Of a stretch of 64,000 nucleotides of DNA, positions 43,560 to 51,334 are shown in pieces (position 1 is the first letter of the stretch; every line of letters starts with the position of its first letter). A program made the translations under genes and the position numbers. The notes under the pieces are model-generated. The model did not search any database. It worked only from the letters and a program-made list of their open reading frames with translations, and was not told the origin of the DNA. The DNA lies in the NCBI GenBank assembly GCA_046309815.1, contig JBKCOJ010000005.1, positions 248,001-312,000 on the forward strand, written 5' to 3'. This stretch comes from CAITNM01 sp021298215. Lineage in GTDB: Bacteria; Pseudomonadota; Alphaproteobacteria; Paracaedibacterales; CAITNM01.

Positions 43560-43620
43560 AAGAGGCCTCTTTCTCATTTATCCAAAGATAGACTTTTTGG
43601 CAAAATCCGGTTAAAAAGTC
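43560..43620. repeat. Two inverted repeats upstream of nitronate monooxygenase
   Basis: A 12-base perfect palindrome AAGAGGCCTCTT (43560-43571) is followed by a stem GACTTTTT (43591-43598) / AAAAAGTC (43613-43620) with a 14-base loop. Both lie in the gap before ATG 43633. They could be an operator and a leader hairpin; neither has a typical terminator tail in the gene direction. Confidence 0.3.
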
Positions 43621-43632
43621 AGAATAAGTTAT

Positions 43633-45045
43633 ATGTTAATTGGTCGCGTGAGTTTATTAAATTCTATACGAATATCAGGTAAAGAAGTTTTACCTCTTGT
43701 TGAGGGCGGAAAAGGTATCTCTGTCTCTAACGGAGAAAGCTCAGGAGCATGGGCAGCAGCTGGCGGAGTTGGCACATTTTCCGCTGTTAATGCCGATGCA
43801 CATGATGCAGATGGCAACCTTATTCCAGTTGTTTATCATGGAAAAACGCGCAGAGAACGCCATGATGAACTCATCGCTTATGCAATAAAAGGTGGTATAA
43901 CGCAAGCTCGCCTTGCGCATGAACGCAGCAATGGCCAAGGTCGCATCCACATGAATGTGCTCTGGGAAATGGGCGCAGTAGAACCAATTTTACACGGTGT
44001 TTTGTCGCAAACAAAAGGTTTAGTGCACGGTGTAACCTGCGGTGCTGGCATGCCATATAAACTGGCTGAAATCTGTGCAAGCTATGGCGTGTATTATTAT
44101 CCAATCGTTTCTTCAGCGCGAGCATTTCATATTTTGTGGAAGCGAGCTTATAGCCGTTTCGCGGATTCTTTGGGTGGTGTTGTTTACGAAGATCCATGGT
44201 TAGCTGGTGGACATAACGGTCTTTCCAATAGTGAAGATCCATTAATTCCAGAAGATCCAATGCCCAGAGTTATTGCTCTTCGAAAAGCTATGCGTGAATG
44301 CGGACTTGCAGAGACTCCTATTTTTATGGCTGGAGGCGTTTGGTGGTTATCTGAATGGGCTAATTGGCTTGATAATCCAGAGATCGGCCCTGTCGCATTT
44401 CAATTTGGTACACGTCCACTTTTAACACAGGAAAGCCCTATTTCTGCAAGCTGGAAGAAAAAGCTTTTAACGCTTAAAAAAGGCGATATTAGGCTTAATC
44501 GTTTTAGTCCGACAGGATTCTATTCCTCGGGAGTACGCAATGACTTTATGCAAAACTTAGAAGATAGATCAGCTCGTCAGGTTGCCTATTCTGTTGATCC
44601 AGTAGGTGAGCATACTCAAGCATTTCCAGTAGGTGCAAGAGGGCGTGTTGTCTATCTTGCTCCACATGATAAAGAATCTGCTGATATATGGGTAAAGCAA
44701 GGATTTGATACGCCAATGCGCACTCCTGATAGCACATTGATTTTTGTAACTGAAGCAGAATCAAATCAGATTCTAACAGATCAAATTAATTGTATGGGTT
44801 GTTTGTCGGCATGTAAGTTTAGTAATTGGGCGCAAAACGAGACATGGTCTACGGGTAAAAAAGCTGATCCAAGATCGTTTTGTATTCAAAAAACACTTCA
44901 AGAAATCAGCCATAGTGAAGACGTTGATCATCAATTAATGTTTGCTGGTCATCAAGCATATCGATTTGCTCAAGATCCTTTCTATGCCAATGGTTTTATT
45001 CCAACAGTTAAACAGTTAGTTGATCAATTACAAACGGGTTATTGA
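43633..45045 (+). CDS. Nitronate monooxygenase-like flavoprotein
   Basis: The 470-residue product belongs to the FMN-dependent 2-nitropropane dioxygenase/nitronate monooxygenase group. It has AWAAAGGVGTFSAVNAD near the N-terminus, VHGVTCGAGMPYKLAE, SLGGVVYEDPWLAGGHNG (the AGGH.G motif), PIFMAGGVWW (glycine-rich phosphate site) and AFQFGTRPLLTQESP. The C-terminal 100 residues include INCMGCLSACKFSNW with three clustered cysteines, possibly an Fe-S or zinc site not found in short family members. This long form may be an enoyl-reductase-like or redox enzyme rather than a detoxifier. It is followed by rnhA. Confidence 0.8.
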   Translation: MLIGRVSLLNSIRISGKEVLPLVEGGKGISVSNGESSGAWAAAGGVGTFSAVNADAHDADGNLIPVVYHGKTRRERHDELIAYAIKGGITQARLAHERSNGQGRIHMNVLWEMGAVEPILHGVLSQTKGLVHGVTCGAGMPYKLAEICASYGVYYYPIVSSARAFHILWKRAYSRFADSLGGVVYEDPWLAGGHNGLSNSEDPLIPEDPMPRVIALRKAMRECGLAETPIFMAGGVWWLSEWANWLDNPEIGPVAFQFGTRPLLTQESPISASWKKKLLTLKKGDIRLNRFSPTGFYSSGVRNDFMQNLEDRSARQVAYSVDPVGEHTQAFPVGARGRVVYLAPHDKESADIWVKQGFDTPMRTPDSTLIFVTEAESNQILTDQINCMGCLSACKFSNWAQNETWSTGKKADPRSFCIQKTLQEISHSEDVDHQLMFAGHQAYRFAQDPFYANGFIPTVKQLVDQLQTGY

Positions 45046-45047
45046 TC

Positions 45048-45518
45048 ATGGATTTCTTTCAAGATGTTAGCAACGATACACCTATTTTAGTGTATGCAGA
45101 TGGTGCATGCAGTGGAAATCCAGGCCCAGGCGGATGGGGAGTTGTTGTTTATGCTAACGAAAAAACGCTTGAAAAAAATGGCGGAGAGCTTGAAACGACT
45201 AATAATCGCATGGAGTTAAATTCCTGTATTGAAGCGTTAAAATTAATACCTAAAAACTTTTCCATTACATTGCGCACTGATAGTCGATACGTGAAAGATG
45301 GCATCATGCTGTGGGTGGCATCTTGGAAGAAAAATGGATGGAAGGCAGCGGCGAAAGCACCCGTCAAAAATCAGGATTTGTGGGAAATCTTAGATCATTT
45401 ATCTCAAGACCGTTTAATTAATTGGGAATGGGTTGCTGCTCATAATGGAGAGCATGGCAACGAACGTGCTGATATGCTCGCGAAACAAGGAATTGTAATG
45501 GCAAAAATGAATAGTTAG
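45048..45518 (+). CDS. rnhA: Ribonuclease HI
   Basis: RNase HI cleaves RNA in RNA-DNA hybrids. The product, 156 residues from ATG 45048, has all four catalytic acids: D in VYADGACSGNPGPGGWG, E in NNRMELNSCIEAL, D in LRTDSRYVKDG and D in GNERADMLAKQG. The ATG two bases after the upstream stop is preferred to a TTG inside that stop. It is probably co-transcribed with the nitronate monooxygenase gene. Confidence 0.95.
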   Translation: MDFFQDVSNDTPILVYADGACSGNPGPGGWGVVVYANEKTLEKNGGELETTNNRMELNSCIEALKLIPKNFSITLRTDSRYVKDGIMLWVASWKKNGWKAAAKAPVKNQDLWEILDHLSQDRLINWEWVAAHNGEHGNERADMLAKQGIVMAKMNS

Positions 45519-45519
45519 C

Positions 45520-45987
45520 TTATGCTAAATAATGTATGATTTCATACCTATCATTGTCTAAAACAACTTGCCAGCCTTCTTTATGATCTGGTGCTAATAT
45601 AATAGGCGCTTTTGTGTTCACACAAATTCTTTCTTTACCATTTTCTTGATAAACGGTCGTTACTAAAAATACAGCAACATCTTCAAAGCCAAGTCCTCTG
45701 GCTTGAAGGTGGATTTTTAAGTCATTGGAATCAATAATACGTTTCCCTCCAGGTCCTGCAGCCGCATCAGCAATTATTAATGTTATGTCTTCTTGTTCCA
45801 TGGATTGTAAACACATATAGCTATCTGGAGTATTACCAGGAAGTTTCGCAACGATAAAATTTCGTAAATTATTAAATCCAAAAATTCCATTTTTAAAATA
45901 AAAAATATCGTCAAGAGAGTATTCAAGTTCTCCTATTTTTGTTGAGAGGGATCGTTTTAGTAAATTTGATGTGATGGGCCTGGTCAT
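45520..45987 (-). CDS. fliW: Flagellar assembly factor FliW
   Basis: FliW binds flagellin and counteracts the translational repressor CsrA. The 155-residue product has the family pattern: IFYFKNGIFGFNNLRNFIV (F.nGi.GF), SYMCLQSMEQEDITLIIAD (LQS.e.....f.v) and NTKAPIILAPDHKEGWQVVL (N..aPi....k..g.Qvvl). It is the last gene of the large flagellar operon, 9 bases after flgL. No csrA is present in the window. Confidence 0.82.
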   Translation of the reverse strand: MTRPITSNLLKRSLSTKIGELEYSLDDIFYFKNGIFGFNNLRNFIVAKLPGNTPDSYMCLQSMEQEDITLIIADAAAGPGGKRIIDSNDLKIHLQARGLGFEDVAVFLVTTVYQENGKERICVNTKAPIILAPDHKEGWQVVLDNDRYEIIHYLA

Positions 45988-45996
45988 GGTATATCC

Positions 45997-46902
45997 TTAT
46001 TTCTCTAACATTCTTACTGCGTTCTGGGATTTCTGTATTAAACTTGTGAATATATGTTGGGCAATTTGCTCCATTACGCCTGATGCCATAAGTTCAGCCA
46101 ATAACCCTTCAATATTGTCTTCGGTGTATTTTGCTTTTATTTCCATTGCTTCTTGGATATTCGTTAGGAGTTCATCATCTTGGTCTTCAACACGCTGTAT
46201 GTCTGCCAATTTATCGTGATATTTTGTTAAAAGTGCTTTTTGAGCGGCTGTTGCTAAGGCACTTGCTTGCTCAGAAGCTTCATCTGCTCCTGTAGCTGAG
46301 CTGTCTAGTTTCATAATGGCTTCGAATAAAGCCTGAACTTCTGCATCAAAATCGTTGCCTGACAGACTAACGGTATCACCTTCATCATTAATATAAACAG
46401 TGATTGATCCAGAGACTGGCGCACTATAATCTACTGGTGATCCGCTATATGCAGCAAATGTTGTTGCATTTTTCATAGGGGGGTTCTGTGTTGCAACCCC
46501 ACCCATGGCATATTCGCCAGATATTGCATTGGAAATGATGCCAATGTCATGGAAAGAACTTTTTATGCTTTCTTTTATTGCGTCCAGTCCAGGACGTGTT
46601 CCTCCCATTGTGTAGCTTCCAGGCGCAAACTCACTCCGAATTTTTTCAGCTAGCCCAAGGTATTTATCAATTGCAAAAAGTTGGGATTTTAGACGATCTC
46701 CCACAAGAGCATTTCCTTGTTGAAATCCTTCAAGGCGCTTGATTCTATTTGTTTCGGTAATGCTAACATCAATCTGAGAGGTAGTTTTCCCGGAATAAAA
46801 AATCTTTGTTCCTCCAGCCGCAAGCCTTTCGCTAATGTCATGACTTTTTTGACGAGCGCCTCGCATTTGATCGACTATAGAGCCTAAATTACTAATACTC
46901 AT
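45997..46902 (-). CDS. flgL: Flagellar hook-filament junction protein FlgL
   Basis: FlgL (HAP3) links hook and filament with FlgK. The 301-residue product has flagellin-like N- and C-terminal helical regions (ISNLGSIVDQMRGARQKSHDI and QIAQHIFTSLIQKSQNAVRML) flanking a variable centre. Its position immediately after flgK on the same strand supports FlgL rather than flagellin itself. Confidence 0.85.
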   Translation of the reverse strand: MSISNLGSIVDQMRGARQKSHDISERLAAGGTKIFYSGKTTSQIDVSITETNRIKRLEGFQQGNALVGDRLKSQLFAIDKYLGLAEKIRSEFAPGSYTMGGTRPGLDAIKESIKSSFHDIGIISNAISGEYAMGGVATQNPPMKNATTFAAYSGSPVDYSAPVSGSITVYINDEGDTVSLSGNDFDAEVQALFEAIMKLDSSATGADEASEQASALATAAQKALLTKYHDKLADIQRVEDQDDELLTNIQEAMEIKAKYTEDNIEGLLAELMASGVMEQIAQHIFTSLIQKSQNAVRMLEK

Positions 46903-46921
46903 ATGTTATTTCCTTTATGCC

Positions 46922-48871
46922 TTATTGCCTTCCCATGCGCGCAACGTTATCCATCAGTCGCCAGTAATGATTTAAAAAGGCAAAATACAAGTCCTGACTT
47001 TTTGAAATTTGCATTGATCGAATTGCTATTTCTTGCTCATCCATGCCGTAGTTTTCTTGAAATAAGGTTTGTTGTTGCTTGTACGCTTCTTCTTGTGCTT
47101 CAATTTCGTCATTTAAATTGTTGCTTGATGCTTCAACGTCTTCGACTAACCCTTTCGCAAACTCTTCAAGCGTTTGTTGAATCGTGCCGCCTGATGCTGT
47201 TTGAAATTGAATTTTTGTGCGAGTAAAAAGATCACTCATTTTGCGGCCAATATTCATATCACCCGATACCGCTTGAGCTTCTGTTCCAAGTGCGCTGTCG
47301 CGTAATTGATTCATGGAAAAGAATTGAGGATTCGCCAGCATCTTGCTATCCACGCTGATACTAGACGCAATGCCTGTTATTGATCCTCCTCGCCAAAAAT
47401 TAGAGGAAGATGTTAACACATCATTCAAATGAAAGAATTCACTGAACCCATATGCGGTTGATCTCGGAGCAGCAATAGTTGGAGCATCTGAACCATTTGC
47501 GTTACCGAGACTGATACCACAATTGGTATCTAAGGTGGTTATTTGTAGAGCTCCATCTACAATGCTGGCCGTTGCATGTCCCCTTAGAGTTGCGTTATTA
47601 CTAATGAGATCACATAAACTATCAACGTCTGTTACACTGCTTAAATCAATATCTACGTTTAAAGTAGCTAAGTTTGTAGCAGTATTAACAATGGCTATTC
47701 TTAAAGTTCCTGCTCCTTCTATGGCTGTAGTACCTGTTAGGGGTGATCCGCCTATATACCCGGGATTGCTTCCTTGTAGTGTTGTTCTTGGCTGGATGGC
47801 TGAACTCAAATTATGCAAAGCGTTAAAAGAATCACGTAATCCTGCGGCATATGCATCAAGTGCTTGAGCAAATTTCATAGAATCTGATTGTAAAAATGAC
47901 ATTAAACCAGACATTGCTCCGCCTTGTGTATTTGCAAAATCGCTGGTGACATCAAAGATAAAAGCTTCGGTGCGTCTGTCGTAATAATTTGTGTCGCTTG
48001 GGTTTCCTGGAAGAGCATCTGTTCCTGTCGATGGTGATTCTAAAGCAGTTGAATCAATATCTAGTGATTGCAGGGTAATGACACCCTTAGCAAATGTTTG
48101 AGATGCATCAACAGCAGCAGGAGGATTGTAAATGAATTCTGCTGCCAACGATCCTTGTACTAAAACACGACCACTCGGAGTATAAACAAGAAAATCACTG
48201 TCTCCTCCTTCAGTAACGCTAATTTGTATGTGCTCAGCGAGTTGATCTAGTAAAACTCTGCGTTGTCTAGAATAAGAAATGTTTGCGTCTTGGTTTGAGC
48301 TTAGAGGGTCAATGTTTGCATTAATGGCAGCTATTTCTTTTAATAGCCCATTAATGGTAGAGATTTCACCAGTCATTTCGCTAGACGCAGAGTTTCGTAA
48401 ACCCTGTAGTTTGTCGGCAAGAATATTAAGTTGCCGAGTGTGCTCAGCCATCGCATTAAGTATGGCTTTTTTATTTGCAAGTATATCGCCACCTTGGCTG
48501 CATGCAGTATTTATAGCGACCGCAACCTTATTGCCGCTATTCAAGAAAGCACAATTTTCTACTGAGTCCCCAAAAGCTTTTTGATAGTTTCCTAAATACT
48601 TTGCTAGTTCTTCGTTTTGCTTTAATTGAGCTGCCAAAGAATGTAAGTCATTTTCCGCTCCAGAATCTGTAACTTCTCGAATAACGCCTTCGTCAATACC
48701 TATAGCTTTGCCGTTTGAATAGTGAATAGAAGACTCTTGAATTGTTTTTGTGAATCCTGGTTTATCCATAGCAACCATATCAAGCTCAAGGCGTTTCATT
48801 GCCCTTTGTTGATCTCTTAATGCTGCAAGCGCTAGCCCAACTTCTGATCCACCCCAAATTGTTCCGCCCAT
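46922..48871 (-). CDS. flgK: Flagellar hook-associated protein FlgK
   Basis: FlgK (HAP1) is the first junction protein on the hook. The 649-residue product starts GLALAALRDQQRAMKRLELDMVA, a divergent rod/hook N-terminal motif, and carries the SEMTGEISTINGLLKEIAAINANI helix and YSRQRRVLLDQLAEHIQISV, both typical of FlgK. The C-terminal helix (SKSQDLYFAFLNHYWRLMD) closes the coiled coil. It is full-length for the family and lies 19 bases upstream of flgL. Confidence 0.88.
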   Translation of the reverse strand: MGGTIWGGSEVGLALAALRDQQRAMKRLELDMVAMDKPGFTKTIQESSIHYSNGKAIGIDEGVIREVTDSGAENDLHSLAAQLKQNEELAKYLGNYQKAFGDSVENCAFLNSGNKVAVAINTACSQGGDILANKKAILNAMAEHTRQLNILADKLQGLRNSASSEMTGEISTINGLLKEIAAINANIDPLSSNQDANISYSRQRRVLLDQLAEHIQISVTEGGDSDFLVYTPSGRVLVQGSLAAEFIYNPPAAVDASQTFAKGVITLQSLDIDSTALESPSTGTDALPGNPSDTNYYDRRTEAFIFDVTSDFANTQGGAMSGLMSFLQSDSMKFAQALDAYAAGLRDSFNALHNLSSAIQPRTTLQGSNPGYIGGSPLTGTTAIEGAGTLRIAIVNTATNLATLNVDIDLSSVTDVDSLCDLISNNATLRGHATASIVDGALQITTLDTNCGISLGNANGSDAPTIAAPRSTAYGFSEFFHLNDVLTSSSNFWRGGSITGIASSISVDSKMLANPQFFSMNQLRDSALGTEAQAVSGDMNIGRKMSDLFTRTKIQFQTASGGTIQQTLEEFAKGLVEDVEASSNNLNDEIEAQEEAYKQQQTLFQENYGMDEQEIAIRSMQISKSQDLYFAFLNHYWRLMDNVARMGRQ

Positions 48872-48880
48872 TGTGTCCCC

Positions 48881-49297
48881 CTATACCATATGCTGTACAC
48901 CAAGACTTGGTGCATAGGAGGTTTTAAAGAATTTTCCGAATGAGTTATAAAATGTCGGCTTAATTCGTACTTTTTCAAAATACATATCCATCAGTTTTTT
49001 GTTGCCTCTGCCGGAAAGATCCAACAGGTCAAGATTCTTTTGCATGGCCTTAGTGATGATTTTGAGTAATTCATCTACCTTTTGTTTTTGCGATTTTTCT
49101 AATTGTTGCCAGCATGTCGGATCAAGTATTTGATTAGCAAAAAGCTGATTGCTTTTAAAAAGTTCTGCCTTTTTTTGCAATAAGGAATCTAATTGTGTAA
49201 GCCTTGTATCATTTAAATATTGCTCTTCCATTTGCATTACTTGCAAAAGGCTTTCAGCAGTAGCACAAAAATTTTGATATATTTCAGAGTAAGACAT
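48881..49297 (-). CDS. Probable flagellar export chaperone (FlgN-like)
   Basis: The 138-residue product, starting at ATG 49297, is almost entirely helical (LLQVMQMEEQYLNDTRLTQL and LQKKAELFKSNQLFANQIL) with a flexible C-terminus. It has no direct sequence signature. Its size, helical content and position between flgJ and flgK fit FlgN, the chaperone for FlgK and FlgL. It overlaps flgJ by 14 bases and stops 9 bases before flgK. Confidence 0.55.
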   Translation of the reverse strand: MSYSEIYQNFCATAESLLQVMQMEEQYLNDTRLTQLDSLLQKKAELFKSNQLFANQILDPTCWQQLEKSQKQKVDELLKIITKAMQKNLDLLDLSGRGNKKLMDMYFEKVRIKPTFYNSFGKFFKTSYAPSLGVQHMV

Positions 49298-49649
49298 CAA
49301 CAGCCTCCCTCTTTTCTTCGGTTGAATGAGATTCGAAAGCTGGGTTAGTAAAACGGTTTTCTTCAGTGTTATATAAGCTTTTAGCTACGGCTTTTTTAAT
49401 GTTAAGAGAGCTGGATCCTCCGGCATTAGCCATAACCTCGATGAACATGGAACGTAAAATTCCAGACGCATGGCTTTCTCCCCAGATAGCGCTATCTTCC
49501 GTTGTTTTAAACATTTCTTTTACCATGCTCGCATAACACATAGCCTCAAAATCGCTAGCAACTTTTTCAACGTCGTCAGGAGCATGAACAAGACCATTCA
49601 TCCTGTGGATGGATGCTTGAGAATTTATAACAGAAACATCAACGGACAT
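49284..49649 (-). CDS. flgJ: Flagellar rod-binding protein FlgJ (N-terminal domain only)
   Basis: The 121-residue product has the rod-binding motif VASDFEAMCYASMVKEMFKT (canonical A..FEa.f...Llk.m) and a following MFIEVMANAGGSSSLNIKKAVAKSL segment, shortened to GGSSSLNIKKAVAKSL. The muramidase domain of enterobacterial FlgJ is absent, as in other alphaproteobacteria, where a separate hydrolase is used. It lies 3 bases after flgI. Confidence 0.82.
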   Translation of the reverse strand: MSVDVSVINSQASIHRMNGLVHAPDDVEKVASDFEAMCYASMVKEMFKTTEDSAIWGESHASGILRSMFIEVMANAGGSSSLNIKKAVAKSLYNTEENRFTNPAFESHSTEEKREAVDVLL

Positions 49650-49652
49650 AAT

Positions 49653-51263
49653 CTAACTCACTCTAATGTCGGCATGTAATGCACCGGCTGCTTTGACACC
49701 TTGCAAAATCTGTGCCGTCTCTCGTGGGGTCGTTCCAAGAAGACTTAATGCTTTTACTAGCTCTTCGAGATCTACACCAGTATCTAAAACCACAAACTTA
49801 TTTTTTTGCTCATCAAGCTTAACTTGCGTCTCTGGAATAATTGCTGTTTGAGGCGATGAATTGAGCACTGCAGTTGTTAAAGGTGATGGCGCAGTCTGCT
49901 GCGATGGCTGTGTAGATGGAGCCGTTGTGGTTTGAGCAGCAGGGGAAGGAATAGCATTTATTGCTAGCGCCATTTGTTGAGGTGTTGCCGTTGCAGGAAA
50001 AGCCACTAAGGCTGCGGCAATTTGGGTAGGGGGAACGCCAGTAGGTATAACGCTCACGGCAGCAGGTCCTCCTGGTACTCCATTTCCTGCAATGCTACTT
50101 ATTGTCGCAGCGATGGTTGCTGTGGTTGCATTTGCTGGCAATGAATATAAAGCATCTCGTAATTGAGTAGGAGTTGTATTCTGCGGAATAGTCGCTGTGA
50201 TAGGAACACCGTTATTTGCTACCGGTTGTGTAGGTGCTTGGGCAACCGTTGGTACCAATGTGGGGGCTCCAGGTTGTTGAGTATTAGCCGTTGGTGTAAG
50301 AGCTGGCATACTGGGATTCACTACCTGAGTAAATGGATTGGGCTGCGAAACAGCCGCTGACTCAGTAATGCGCACCGATATGGAGCCATGCGTTAAAGCA
50401 ACAGGGCTTATACGAACTTTGCTACCTAGAACAATAACCCCTGCTGGATCAATAATAACCCTAGCTACTTGATCAGGTTCAATTTCAAGTTGCTCTATTT
50501 GTGTCATTGCTTCGATAATTTTTTCTGAAGATCCTTTAGGTAGTTCAACATGAATACCGGCCGAATCCTTTGCGGAAGCGACGGGGCGCTCAAAGTGTGT
50601 ATTTATTGCCTCTGCAACACGTTTTGCAGTTGTAAGATCTGGACTTCTTAAGTTTAATGTTTGAGATTTTAAATCAGTAAGCTGGAATACAATTTCTTTT
50701 TCTACGATTGCGCCATTAGGAATTTTCGCCGTAGTTGGTAGTCCTGTTATTTGAGAAGCCGCTGTGCCAATAACAGATACTCCAGAAGGTAACACTTCTC
50801 CCTGCGCAACAGCGTAGACTTCACCATCAGCCGCAATTAATGGAGTTACAAGCAGCGTACCTCCGTTTAAATCTTTTGCATCGCCTAGCGCCGAGACAAC
50901 CACATCAATTGTCGTTCCAGTGTGGGCAAATGGAGGTAGATTAGACGTTACCATTACTGCAGCAACATTTTTTCCAGAGGGCAGGCTGTTGTCGCGAATA
51001 TTAACGCCCAAGCGTTCAAGCATGGAGGTTAGGCTTTCTTTGGTATAAGGTGAGTTTGAAAGCGTATCGCCGGTGCCGTTGAGGCCTACTACTAAACCAT
51101 AACCAACCAATTGGTTATTACGAATGCCTGAGAAATTAGCAATATCTTTAATGCGAACCTTTAAATTAGATTTAGATATAGCTTTTTCTGCCTTAATTTT
51201 TAAGTTTTCGGCATTGAGGCTTAAGTTGCAGAGCAAAAATAATATGAGACCAAAAAAACGCAT
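49653..51263 (-). CDS. flgI: Flagellar P-ring protein FlgI with large insertion
   Basis: FlgI forms the periplasmic P ring. The 536-residue product has a signal peptide (MRFFGLILFLLCNLSLNA) and the usual core to residue 313: RIKDIANFSGIRNNQLVGYG, PYTKESLTSMLERLGV, and PVALTHGSISVRI. The conserved end also matches (ELVKALSLLGTTPRETAQIL and GVKAAGALHADIRV). Between them, residues about 314-478 are a Pro/Ala/Thr/Gln-rich insertion not found in typical 370-residue FlgI. It contains two similar segments of about 32 residues (from 364 and 410). The gene is first in the operon behind a sigma-54 promoter. Confidence 0.9.
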   Translation of the reverse strand: MRFFGLILFLLCNLSLNAENLKIKAEKAISKSNLKVRIKDIANFSGIRNNQLVGYGLVVGLNGTGDTLSNSPYTKESLTSMLERLGVNIRDNSLPSGKNVAAVMVTSNLPPFAHTGTTIDVVVSALGDAKDLNGGTLLVTPLIAADGEVYAVAQGEVLPSGVSVIGTAASQITGLPTTAKIPNGAIVEKEIVFQLTDLKSQTLNLRSPDLTTAKRVAEAINTHFERPVASAKDSAGIHVELPKGSSEKIIEAMTQIEQLEIEPDQVARVIIDPAGVIVLGSKVRISPVALTHGSISVRITESAAVSQPNPFTQVVNPSMPALTPTANTQQPGAPTLVPTVAQAPTQPVANNGVPITATIPQNTTPTQLRDALYSLPANATTATIAATISSIAGNGVPGGPAAVSVIPTGVPPTQIAAALVAFPATATPQQMALAINAIPSPAAQTTTAPSTQPSQQTAPSPLTTAVLNSSPQTAIIPETQVKLDEQKNKFVVLDTGVDLEELVKALSLLGTTPRETAQILQGVKAAGALHADIRVS

Positions 51264-51290
51264 GATAACCCTTTCCTTAATTGCGGGTTA

Positions 51291-51306
51291 TGCAATTGTC
51301 GTGCCA
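51291..51306 (-). promoter_or_regulatory. Sigma-54 (-24/-12) promoter of the flgI-fliW operon
   Basis: On the minus strand the sequence reads TGGCACGACAATTGCA, an exact match to the RpoN consensus TGGCACG-N4-TTGCA. The predicted start is about 12 bases downstream of the GC, leaving a leader of about 17 bases before ATG 51263 with AAGGAAAGGG as ribosome-binding site. It probably drives flgI, flgJ, the flgN-like gene, flgK, flgL and fliW. Confidence 0.85.
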
Positions 51307-51334
51307 AGCGTATAAATGAAATGGTACGTTTTAC

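Noticed and set aside
43871..44260. Minus-strand open frame of 129 codons
   Set aside because: It is antisense to the well-supported nitronate monooxygenase gene, with no family motifs and no ribosome-binding site.
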